The translations under genes were made by a program, and so were the position numbers. From positions 124,001 through 188,000 of the forward strand of contig JANUBW010000004.1 in the NCBI GenBank assembly GCA_024809215.1: a stretch of 64,000 nucleotides of DNA, read 5' to 3'. Origin of the DNA: Niastella sp. OAS944. Lineage in GTDB: Bacteria; Bacteroidota; Bacteroidia; Chitinophagales; Chitinophagaceae. The first letter of the stretch is position 1. Every line of letters begins with the position of its first letter. A model generated the notes under the pieces. That model saw only the letters and a program-made list of their open reading frames with translations, searched no databases and was not told the DNA's origin. Below are positions 36,402 to 44,114 of this stretch, piece by piece.

Positions 36402-37397
36402 TTATTCAACAATGATCTTATTTCCCTCCTTTGTAATTTTTGTTTTGAACAGTTCACCAAGCACAGTCAACATCACCTGTTCGTTATTCAATTCAAGCGT
36501 GCCGGAAACAGTTTGTGTGTCAAGCTTATCGTTGCGAATAATAAAATCGTATCCAAAATAGGCTTTCAGGGTTTCGCAAACTTCTTTTACCGTTGCGTTC
36601 TCAAAGCGATACTTGTGTTCCATCCAGGCCGTGAACAGATCGGGATTGGCTACACGGGTAATTATTTTTTGTTGAGCGGCATTATAATAGCAATAGTCGT
36701 TAGGTTGCATTAAGGTTGCGGTGTGGCTGGCCGGGATCGAAAACTTTACTTTTCCCTTCTTTAAGAAAACCGCAGTCTCATTATTAAGGTCCTTCACATT
36801 GAACTCGGTGCCCAGCACTTCTATTACCGAGTTTCCGGCATGTATATTAAATGGAATTGTTTTACCATCCATTACTACATGTCGCACTTTAAAAAAGGCT
36901 TCACCACTTAATAAAACTTCCCGCGCGCCCCGGCTTTTACTGTACCGTACAGATGAATTGGCATTCAGCACCACTTCTGTACTATCAGGCAGGTATACCG
37001 TTTTAATAGCTGCATATGGTGTAGAAAAATAGGTATAGGAAGGGCGTCTGTTAAAATAACCTATGCCTATCACAATGATGCCCGCAACAATACATGCGGC
37101 TTTTAACCACACCCCGGGAATTTTCATTTTTCGCACCGGCGTTCTATGCTCAGCCTCGATGGTATTATCTATCCTTTGTTTCAGGTTCACATAGAAATTT
37201 TCGGCAATTGTTTCCTTATTGAAATCAAAGGAACGGATAATATCTACGGCTCTTTGCGCGGCTTCTCTTTTATCGGGGTTGGCCTTCATCCATGCCTGCC
37301 AACTCTGGCCGCCCGGCGCATCAGGATCTAAAACCCATTTGATAAAATTCTCATCCTGAAGAAAATCCTCAGTTTGATATTGCTTGTACTTGTCCAT
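36402..37397 (-). CDS. FecR-family anti-sigma factor
   Basis: A protein of 331 aa: cytoplasmic part (1-100), one transmembrane helix (WLKAACIVAGIIVIGIGYF, about 97-115), FecR domain (YAAIKTVYLPDSTEVVLNANS, LLSGEAFFKV, VIEVLGTEFNVKD) and C-terminal DUF4974 (FENATVKEVCETLKAYFGY). It binds the ECF sigma factor and is released by a TonB receptor with STN. Probable partners: receptor 33334-36378 and sigma factor 41036-41644. Confidence 0.9.
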   Translation of the reverse strand: MDKYKQYQTEDFLQDENFIKWVLDPDAPGGQSWQAWMKANPDKREAAQRAVDIIRSFDFNKETIAENFYVNLKQRIDNTIEAEHRTPVRKMKIPGVWLKAACIVAGIIVIGIGYFNRRPSYTYFSTPYAAIKTVYLPDSTEVVLNANSSVRYSKSRGAREVLLSGEAFFKVRHVVMDGKTIPFNIHAGNSVIEVLGTEFNVKDLNNETAVFLKKGKVKFSIPASHTATLMQPNDYCYYNAAQQKIITRVANPDLFTAWMEHKYRFENATVKEVCETLKAYFGYDFIIRNDKLDTQTVSGTLELNNEQVMLTVLGELFKTKITKEGNKIIVE

Positions 37398-37412
37398 TTT
37401 AATTTTTATTGG

Positions 37413-37964
37413 CTACCATTTCCAAATAACAACACTCCATTCTTCTCCATCAGGAGCCGCATATTCATATATAGTTTCAAAACCAATTCTTTTATGCGCA
37501 TTTATAGAGCGTTGATTCCGGATCGCTATTTCAGTGATGGCAAACTCATACTTATCTTTAAAACTATCTCTATAGGCGGCATAACACGCATCAAATACAC
37601 CCTTGCCACGATACCCTTCGGCAACACAGGCCTGTCCTACCACTATGTACTTATAATCGGCGATCTTCTTTTCCTTGTAATTCACCCGTTCAAACATTTC
37701 GAACAAAGGGAACAGAACAGGCACATCGAACCTCGACTGCGCCGTCATAGCCAGCAAATAGGCCACCACACGATCGTCGTCTTTACCAATCACATGTTGT
37801 TCAATTTCATTCATCTTCTTCAGATCTTCAAAGCGGTGCGAAACGGTTACAAATCCCTGTGAGCTTATCTGCTCCCTGGTGAGCCCCGCTGCCAGGTTTT
37901 GCTTTTGCAACGCCAGAATTTGCTGAAGGTCGATGTCGTTTTTCGCCGTAGTATACGTTATCAT
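37413..37964 (-). CDS. GNAT-family N-acetyltransferase
   Basis: About 183 aa from the ATG at 37964 (MITYTTAKNDIDLQQIL); an earlier start at 38027 would add 21 residues without family support. The GNAT core is YIVVGQACVAEGYRGKGVFDACYAAYR (acetyl-CoA loop) with AIRNQRSINAHKRIGFETIY at the C-terminus. It lies between the second TonB receptor (64 bases) and the FecR gene (15 bases) on the same strand, an odd place for an acetyltransferase in a sigma/FecR/TonB operon. Substrate unknown. Confidence 0.85.
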   Translation of the reverse strand: MITYTTAKNDIDLQQILALQKQNLAAGLTREQISSQGFVTVSHRFEDLKKMNEIEQHVIGKDDDRVVAYLLAMTAQSRFDVPVLFPLFEMFERVNYKEKKIADYKYIVVGQACVAEGYRGKGVFDACYAAYRDSFKDKYEFAITEIAIRNQRSINAHKRIGFETIYEYAAPDGEEWSVVIWKW

Positions 37965-38028
37965 AATATTTAGCAGGCAGGGATTGGCAGTTGTTGCAAA
38001 ACTGCCAACCACCTGATCCTGCGGCAAT

Positions 38029-40737
38029 CTACAATTTAAAATTCAGCGTAGCCAAAAAGGTTGTGCCCAGTTGACTGAAATGCGCGCCATCATACGTTAC
38101 CAAGCTATACCGGCCATTGAAGGTAATAGCGTTCACATTCTTTTTCACAAGCGCAGGATCAGCCAGGATCGCATCACCATTGCTATTCAGCGCCTTCAAT
38201 TTCCATTCCGGTGTTATGTTGAATATGTTATTTACTGCTATTGATGCATTTATACGGCTGCTAAACTGATAGGCAATATTTATATCGCTAACCACCTTGG
38301 ATTGAAACTCAAGTTTCAGGTTTTTATCAAGCCCGTCATTACGAAAAGTGGTAGGGCCGTACAAAGTATTGTTCAGGGCAAAATTCCATTTGCTTAAAAA
38401 AAGATCACCACCCAGCACCACTTTATATTTTGGCCGGCTTGTAGTAAGCAATGCTTCCTGAATAACATCTAATGTCGATTGACCGGCATCACCTATGAGT
38501 TTTGGATTGGTAATATTACCTTCCAACCTGTTCGAGATAGTATAGTTACCGGCTAAATTGATGGTCAACTTGCCGGAATTACCTACTGCAATATTCTTGT
38601 AGTTGGCCACTACATCAATACCTTCTGTTTGGGTACGAATGGCATTGGTAAAGAAGCTTACGCCTACAATACCATTATTGCGTAACACCTCATCCAGTTC
38701 AGTATTGCCGGCTGCTGTATTTGTGATATTTGAGCTAAGGATAATGCGGTCTTTGATCTCAATATGATAGTAGTCGACCGTTATACTGAAGTTCTTTGTT
38801 GGGTTGAACCCAAAACCCGCAGTGAAGTTGGTCGACTTTTCGGGGTTTAGTGCAGGCACGCCTAACAAATGCGCCTGTGGGCTTTTATTACTTACGATAC
38901 CTTTGGTTTGAATACCCTGGCCCGGCACAAAACTTTGTTGGGCAATTTGCAGGTTGATCTGGTGTAAGCTGGGCGCCCTGAAACCGGTTGAAATAGATGA
39001 ACGCAGGGTAAGTTTATCGCTTACTTTTGCCCGGCCACTGAGTTTCCAAACAAAGGTGCTACCAAAATCGCTGTAATACTCTTCGCGTACAGTACCGTTT
39101 ACCAGGAAGACCTTTGAGATATCGTAGTTCACATCGAAATAACCGCCAATATTAAAACGGTTCACCTTAATGGCATTCACTTCATTTACACCGGGAAATG
39201 AGTTAGCGCCTTCGCCCGTGTAGGAAGCGGTATCGCCGGCAAAGATCTGAAAGTTCTCACTGCGGAACTCGCTGCCAAAACCAATGCTTAATTTATCGGT
39301 CACTTCTTTGGTTATGTCTATATTACCAACCACATGGTTAAAGGCATAACCGCCGGGTTTAAAACGTATGGGGCTTTTTGAACCAAGAGAATGGTTTACA
39401 GTGTTCTCAACAGTATACAATTGTTTGTTGCCACCGGTAGTAAAACTGATATCGTGCGTCCAACCGCTTTTGGTGGTTTTAAAACCAACGGTAGCGTTAT
39501 AGTCGTTTAAGTCGCCTTCGAAGGTGGGGCCATAACCCACGTATTCGCTGCCGGCTGCATGCAGCAGGCCATAATCCTGTTTCCAGTAGGGCGTGCGGTA
39601 GTTGGCAAAGCTTTGCACTTTTTTATATACGTAAGCCGCATTGGCATAAAAGGTGGTGTTCTCGCTAACAGGGAGACCCGCATTTACCAAAAACTTGGCA
39701 GCGGTGCTGGTAGGTGTACCGCTTATATTTTTTGCATCGGGGAAGCGGGCAAGAAATGCTTCTACCTGTTGCAAACTGGCGGCGGTTCCGTCGCTAAGGT
39801 CGTTATTGTCGCCAACGGCGTCTACATTACCGGAGCGGTTGGTTTTGTTTTCACGTTGAAAATTGATAGTGTAATTGATAAATCCTTTGCTGCCAAAATT
39901 GGCGCCGCCATTAAGGCTGGTAAGAAGCGAAAAGCCATCGCCTTTATGGGTTACGCCGCTTGCAATTTTGAAATTGGTATAATCGAACCGGTCTTTTAAA
40001 ATCACGTTCATTACACCGGCAATAGCATCGGAACCGTATTGGGCCGAAGCGCCATCGCGAAGGATCTCAACGCGTTTAATGGCTTCAGTAGGTATAGCGG
40101 CCAGGTCGGCGCCGGTTTCACCACGTCCCGGTGAAGTTTGAATATACACCAGTGAGCTGGGGTTCTTTCGTTTGCCATTAATAAGAATAAGTGTACGGCT
40201 GGGGCCCATGTTCCTGATCTCATAGGGATCGAGCAAGGAAGTAGCATCATTCACCGGTGTGTTCACCGTATTGAATGAAGGCACGCGTAATTGCAGGGCT
40301 TTATCGAAGGAGAGTTGCCCCGAGCTTGCCAGCTCAGCGGCATTGATATTATCAACCGGCAAAGGTGTGGTGGTAAAAGTACGTTGCGAGGCGCGGCTGC
40401 CTACAGCAACAACCACTTCACTAAGATCGGCCACTGCAAATTGCAACACCACATCTTTAGTAATGGTGTTATTGTCGATCTTAACGTTCATAGAATACGG
40501 ATTAAAACCCACACTGGAAATAAAGATCTTGTAAGTACCCGCGGCTAAAGAAAGGCGGTAGCTTCCCGACGTATCGGTAGATGTACCGCCTTTATTTCCG
40601 CTCACAACGATAGAGGCATTGGCCAGCGGTTCGCCGCTTTCACTCGTTACTGTACCTTTTAAAATACCTTGCGCGGCTGCAATTGAGCTCCATAGCAGCA
40701 TAACTACCATCGGAATGGCATATGTTAATTTTCTCAT
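38029..40737 (-). CDS. TonB-dependent receptor (paralogue without STN)
   Basis: A protein of 902 aa with signal peptide, carboxypeptidase-regulatory-like domain (about 25-110), plug and barrel. It is nearly line-by-line similar to the receptor at 33334: VVAVGSRASQRTFT, LDPYEIRNMGPSRTLILING, RVEILRDGASAQYGSDAIAG. It lacks the STN domain, so it probably transports without signalling, while the other reports to FecR. Between it and the upstream sigma gene lie 11-bp and 7-bp arrays. Confidence 0.9.
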   Translation of the reverse strand: MRKLTYAIPMVVMLLWSSIAAAQGILKGTVTSESGEPLANASIVVSGNKGGTSTDTSGSYRLSLAAGTYKIFISSVGFNPYSMNVKIDNNTITKDVVLQFAVADLSEVVVAVGSRASQRTFTTTPLPVDNINAAELASSGQLSFDKALQLRVPSFNTVNTPVNDATSLLDPYEIRNMGPSRTLILINGKRKNPSSLVYIQTSPGRGETGADLAAIPTEAIKRVEILRDGASAQYGSDAIAGVMNVILKDRFDYTNFKIASGVTHKGDGFSLLTSLNGGANFGSKGFINYTINFQRENKTNRSGNVDAVGDNNDLSDGTAASLQQVEAFLARFPDAKNISGTPTSTAAKFLVNAGLPVSENTTFYANAAYVYKKVQSFANYRTPYWKQDYGLLHAAGSEYVGYGPTFEGDLNDYNATVGFKTTKSGWTHDISFTTGGNKQLYTVENTVNHSLGSKSPIRFKPGGYAFNHVVGNIDITKEVTDKLSIGFGSEFRSENFQIFAGDTASYTGEGANSFPGVNEVNAIKVNRFNIGGYFDVNYDISKVFLVNGTVREEYYSDFGSTFVWKLSGRAKVSDKLTLRSSISTGFRAPSLHQINLQIAQQSFVPGQGIQTKGIVSNKSPQAHLLGVPALNPEKSTNFTAGFGFNPTKNFSITVDYYHIEIKDRIILSSNITNTAAGNTELDEVLRNNGIVGVSFFTNAIRTQTEGIDVVANYKNIAVGNSGKLTINLAGNYTISNRLEGNITNPKLIGDAGQSTLDVIQEALLTTSRPKYKVVLGGDLFLSKWNFALNNTLYGPTTFRNDGLDKNLKLEFQSKVVSDINIAYQFSSRINASIAVNNIFNITPEWKLKALNSNGDAILADPALVKKNVNAITFNGRYSLVTYDGAHFSQLGTTFLATLNFKL

Positions 40738-40905
40738 GTGACTGATTTAATGATGGTTTACAATGAACAGCAAGCTACTCGCATCAAAAGTCACCGCGCG
40801 GTTTAAGGTTAAGAGAAGGTTACCTTATAAATTACCCCATGGATTGAGGTATATTTTTAGAATTTATGTGAGCGGGTAAGGGAGTTGCTACCTGGGGGCT
40901 GAAAG

Positions 40906-41004
40906 GGAGTTGCTATGGAGTTACCATGGAGTTACGTCGCGATAAGGTCGCTATAACATCGCTATAAGGTCCCTATAACATCGCTATAAGGTCGCTATAA
41001 ATGG
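40906..41004. repeat. 11-bp tandem array
   Basis: Nine units of 11 bases: GGAGTTGCTAT, GGAGTTACCAT, GGAGTTACGTC, GCGATAAGGTC, GCTATAACATC, GCTATAAGGTC, CCTATAACATC, GCTATAAGGTC, GCTATAAATGG. No indel. In the second half two unit types alternate, giving a 22-base period. It runs directly into a 7-bp array at 41005. Confidence 0.85.
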
Positions 41005-41067
41005 CAACCTGAAACCTGAAACCAAGAACTGGAACTCATAACTTAAAACTAAGAACTAAAAACAAAC
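41005..41067. repeat. 7-bp tandem array overlapping the sigma gene end
   Basis: Nine heptamers: CAACCTG, AAACCTG, AAACCAA, GAACTGG, AACTCAT, AACTTAA, AACTAAG, AACTAAA, AACAAAC. It reaches into the last ten codons of the ECF sigma gene (stop at 41036-41038). Confidence 0.8.
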
Positions 41068-41644
41068 AACACACCATATTCTCCCTCAGAACACTAATAG
41101 CCCGGCCCATTAATTTATAGCAGGCTTTTACCGATAAATTCATATTCTGCGCTATGTCTTCGAAGTTCAGGCCCTCGTAATAACGGAGATAGATCACTTC
41201 CTTTTGCTTGGCAGTGAGGGTGAGCAACACAGTTTCAATCTGTTGTCGTATTTGTCGCTGTTGTTCATTTTGTAAGAAAAGCGTTTCGGGTGTTAGTTGT
41301 AGTTCGAATGTATATGACTGGTCGTCGCCGGCGTTTATTGTTTGCACCCGGTGTTGTTTTTGCAGCCAGTGCAGCATGGTGGTACGCACCGATTTAAACA
41401 AATAACTCTTAACCGAAGTATGTATATTCAGCTTGTTGCGATTGGCCCATAACCACACAAACACATCGTGCAGGCAATCCTCTACTGCACCCATGTCGGG
41501 TGTGAATTTTAAACCATATTGGGTAAGCTGACGAATATATTTATTATATAATAGGGTAAAAGAATCATAGTCGCCCGATCGTACTTGAACGATCAGTGAC
41601 GCATCCTCCTGTGCACTATGTGAATCCAAGGGTATTCGGGCCAT
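41036..41644 (-). CDS. ECF-type RNA polymerase sigma factor
   Basis: A protein of 202 aa. Region 2 (YDSFTLLYNKYIRQLTQYGL, DCLHDVFVWLWANRNKL) and region 4 (QKEVIYLRYYEGLNFEDIAQ, then NLSVKACYKLMGRAI) are typical of FecI-like factors. The C-terminal tail CCLFLVLSFKL is encoded by a 7-bp repeat array and is not part of the conserved fold. It heads the minus-strand series TonB receptor, GNAT, FecR, TonB receptor, and probably directs it. Confidence 0.9.
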   Translation of the reverse strand: MARIPLDSHSAQEDASLIVQVRSGDYDSFTLLYNKYIRQLTQYGLKFTPDMGAVEDCLHDVFVWLWANRNKLNIHTSVKSYLFKSVRTTMLHWLQKQHRVQTINAGDDQSYTFELQLTPETLFLQNEQQRQIRQQIETVLLTLTAKQKEVIYLRYYEGLNFEDIAQNMNLSVKACYKLMGRAISVLRENMVCCLFLVLSFKL

Positions 41645-41827
41645 GAACGGTGTAATTACTTAACCGTCTGTAATTTAACAACAAATTGCACTGCCGCAAC
41701 ATTTGTAAATTGTATATATGAGTTATTCATCGCTAAAAATCCAGCTTCGGAGTATGGTTTTCCCGCTTAGACATTTTTTAAGGCCCAGGACTTGGTGACT
41801 TGTTATAATCCAGTAACTTAGATGGGA

Positions 41828-41873
41828 GTTGACAAGTTGAAGAGGGGTTCTGTGCGGCAGGTTGATTAATTGC
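41828..41873 (+). repeat. Copy of a dispersed composite repeat
   Basis: GTTGACAAGTTGAAGAGG and TTCTGTGCGGCAGGTTGATT match parts of 51009-51122 (GTTGACAAGTTT, CTGTGTGCGGCAGCTTGATT and TTCTGTGCGGCAGATTAATT). It lies directly upstream of the MoaD-like gene. Confidence 0.6.
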
Positions 41874-41885
41874 TGACATTTACTT

Positions 41886-42158
41886 ATGGCAATAGTAAAG
41901 TTTACATATGCTTTAAAAAGATTCTTTCCAACGCTTAAAGAGACTACTACAAGCGGTAAAACGCTTCGGGCTGTTATTGAAGAAATGGAGGCCCGCTACC
42001 CCGGTGTAACGCGATACGTTTTAGATGATCAGGGCCGGCTTCGGCAACACGTGAATATTTTTATCGACGGCGCCATGATCAAAGACCGAAACTCCCTAAC
42101 CGATCCGTTTCAGGAAAATAGTGAGATCTATATCATGCAAGCCTTGTCTGGAGGCTAG
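41886..42158 (+). CDS. MoaD/ThiS-like ubiquitin-fold protein
   Basis: A protein of 90 aa with the beta-grasp fold: IVKFTYALKRFFPTLKE, then EEMEARYPGVTRYVLDDQG, and a C-terminal diglycine (IYIMQALSGG). Family members are adenylated at the GG and then carry sulfur or are attached to proteins. It is 20 bases upstream of the BNR-repeat gene and surely co-transcribed. No E1-like (MoeB/ThiF) gene is in the window. Confidence 0.9.
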   Translation: MAIVKFTYALKRFFPTLKETTTSGKTLRAVIEEMEARYPGVTRYVLDDQGRLRQHVNIFIDGAMIKDRNSLTDPFQENSEIYIMQALSGG

Positions 42159-42178
42159 TAAATAAAAAATATTGCCAC

Positions 42179-43261
42179 ATGAAAAATACACTTCTCTTAG
42201 GTACACGCAAAGGTTTGATCGCTTATCGTTTTAAAAACGATGAATGGAAAATAGAGAATATTTCATTTGAAGGTGTTCCTGTTTCCATTGCCTATGCCGA
42301 CCCGCGCAACGGTACGTGGTGGGCCTGCCAGGACCATGGCCATTGGGGCGTAAAGCTGCAACGTTCGAAAGACCGTGGCAAAACCTGGGAAGAAGTAATT
42401 GCACCGGCCTATCCAGAAGGTGCAGAAGTAAAAGATGGCATGCCCGCCACCACCCGTTATATGTGGTCGATGGCACATGGCGGCAACAAGCATTTATCAC
42501 GATTATGGATAGGCACCGACCCCGGCGGTTTGTTTGTAAGTGAAGATGAGGGCAACAGCTTTCAGTTGGTTGAATCGTTATGGAACCACCCTACCCGCAA
42601 AGAAGGCTGGTTTGGCGGTGGCCGCGACCTGCCCGGCATTCATTCTATTATTGTTGACCCACGTAATGAAGATCATATTCATATAGGTATCAGTTGCGCC
42701 GGTGTCTTTGAAACAACAGATGGCGGTAAAAACTGGGCCATTCGTAATAAAGGATTGAACGCAGCCTTTCTCCCCGACCCCAATGCAGAAGTTGGGCACG
42801 ACCCACATATTATAGTAGCGGCGCCCAGCAATCCCGATGCCTTGTGGCAACAAAATCACTGTGGCATTTTTCGCTCCACCGATGGCGGACAACAATGGCA
42901 GGAAGTAAGCGAGACCGGCGGCCCCGCCCGCTTTGGTTTTGCCATGGCTGTTGCACACGACAATCCCGACCAGGCATGGGTAGCACCCGCCGATAGTGAC
43001 GAAATACGTACTGCCATTAAAGGCTCTTTATTTATATGCAGAACCGATGACGGCGGTAAAACCTGGAAACAATTACGAAAAGGTTTACCGCAGGAAAATT
43101 GTTTCGATATCACCTACCGCCATGCACTGGTGAGCGATGGCGATGCCGTTGCCTTCGGCACCACCACCGGCAATCTCTTTTTCTCATGCGACAGGGGGGA
43201 TAGCTGGGAGGTTATTAATAATTACCTGCCTATGATCTATTCGGTGCAGTTTGTGGATTGA
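42179..43261 (+). CDS. BNR/Asp-box beta-propeller protein
   Basis: A protein of 360 aa, no signal peptide. It has at least six Asp-box loops: SKDRGKTW, SEDEGNSF, TTDGGKNW, STDGGQQW, RTDDGGKTW and SCDRGDSW. The fold is a six- or seven-bladed propeller of the sialidase/VPS10-like group, but the catalytic residues of sialidases are not evident. Homologues next to a MoaD-like gene occur in many bacteria, which suggests a functional link with sulfur transfer or metal cofactors, still unproven. Confidence 0.8.
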   Translation: MKNTLLLGTRKGLIAYRFKNDEWKIENISFEGVPVSIAYADPRNGTWWACQDHGHWGVKLQRSKDRGKTWEEVIAPAYPEGAEVKDGMPATTRYMWSMAHGGNKHLSRLWIGTDPGGLFVSEDEGNSFQLVESLWNHPTRKEGWFGGGRDLPGIHSIIVDPRNEDHIHIGISCAGVFETTDGGKNWAIRNKGLNAAFLPDPNAEVGHDPHIIVAAPSNPDALWQQNHCGIFRSTDGGQQWQEVSETGGPARFGFAMAVAHDNPDQAWVAPADSDEIRTAIKGSLFICRTDDGGKTWKQLRKGLPQENCFDITYRHALVSDGDAVAFGTTTGNLFFSCDRGDSWEVINNYLPMIYSVQFVD

Positions 43262-43262
43262 A

Positions 43263-43286
43263 ATGGTGAGTGGTGAGTGGTGAGTG
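43263..43286. repeat. 7-bp repeat, GTGGTGA type
   Basis: ATGGTGA, GTGGTGA, GTGGTGA then GTG directly behind the stop of the BNR gene. Its reverse complement TCACCAC is the unit found inside the FecR gene at 45024-45070. Confidence 0.7.
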
Positions 43287-43332
43287 CTTGACATTCGAGA
43301 CGACCGAGTATTTTCAGCTGTCACGAATAAAG

Positions 43333-43430
43333 GGCCTTTATCAACTTTATCACCTCTATCAACATTTCAACTATTACTGAACCAGCTGCACAGAGTACAA
43401 CCTCGTTAACTTGTTAACTAGTTAACTACT
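43333..43430 (-). repeat. Composite repeat with 8-bp GTYRAC array (inverted copy)
   Basis: Read on the minus strand: GTTAAC octamers (43405-43428), then CTCTGTGCAGCTGG, then AATAGTTGAAATGTTGATAG and a GATAAAG rhythm. The same order occurs on the plus strand at 50993-51092 (AGTTAACAGGTTGACAAG, CTGTGTGCGGCAG, AATAGTTGAAAGGTTGATAA), about 80 percent alike by eye. The octamers run into the last codons of the SnoaL-like gene. Confidence 0.75.
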
Positions 43431-43816
43431 TGTCCATATCTCCAATGTTCCACATATTTCCCATCTTTCAACGTAACAATATCTATAAGATGCATAACGA
43501 TGCGCTCATTGGTGGCGGGCTTATTAAGAAACTCTCCTATTTGAATACCTGAAATAGATTTACGGGTAACAACGGTATCGCCTTCGGCGATCTGATCGTA
43601 TATTTCTACTTTTACATCGGTAAGGGCCTTGCGCAAAACATCTACGATGTAATCTTTTATCCCTTCCCTGCCAGCGGGAATATGTAAGGTAGCTGCGCTG
43701 CGATTCACAAAATCCAGGGCAACGATCTCTTCAAAGGCATCGAGGTTTCCTTTTTCAATAAACTCCTTGTTGAATCTTTGTACTACTAACTTGTTTCTTT
43801 CTTGTAATATATTCAT
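43418..43816 (-). CDS. SnoaL-like ester cyclase family protein
   Basis: A protein of 132 aa: VVQRFNKEFIEKGNLDAFEE, RSAATLHIPAGREGIKDYI and DIVTLKDGKYVEHWRYGQV mark the SnoaL-like polyketide cyclase/NTF2 fold. Members often act as small cyclases or isomerases or as orphan cytoplasmic proteins. Its last codons (VVN, stop TAG) lie in an 8-bp repeat array. Upstream of its start begins a 7-bp hairpin array. Confidence 0.8.
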   Translation of the reverse strand: MNILQERNKLVVQRFNKEFIEKGNLDAFEEIVALDFVNRSAATLHIPAGREGIKDYIVDVLRKALTDVKVEIYDQIAEGDTVVTRKSISGIQIGEFLNKPATNERIVMHLIDIVTLKDGKYVEHWRYGQVVN

Positions 43817-43833
43817 TTCGTTCTTATTTAACA

Positions 43834-43929
43834 GAAGTAAGAAATAAGATGTAGGAAGTAAGACGAACCCTAATTTTGAGCTTTAAAATTCAATCTCTTC
43901 ATACTTCTTACCTCCTACTTCTTACTTCA
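43834..43929. repeat. Hairpin of 7-bp arrays
   Basis: Left arm GAAGTAA, GAAATAA, GATGTAG, GAAGTAA, GACGAAC (43834-43868); right arm CTTCATA, CTTCTTA, CCTCCTA, CTTCTTA, CTTCAC (43897-43929). The arms are mostly complementary around a 28-base loop. Confidence 0.8.
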
Positions 43930-44114
43930 CAAAGCTATTTACAGTAGCCCTTCCACCAGTAACGGTAAAAGTTCAAATAATTACGATTTCAGCTCAGCCC
44001 TATTCTTGCAAAAAATAATTAGCACCCTCAATCTTAAGCAGTTATAACTTTTTTCAAAAAGATTATCCACTTTCCGTAGGGTGCCACTATCATTTGGGTA
44101 CATATATAGATAGT

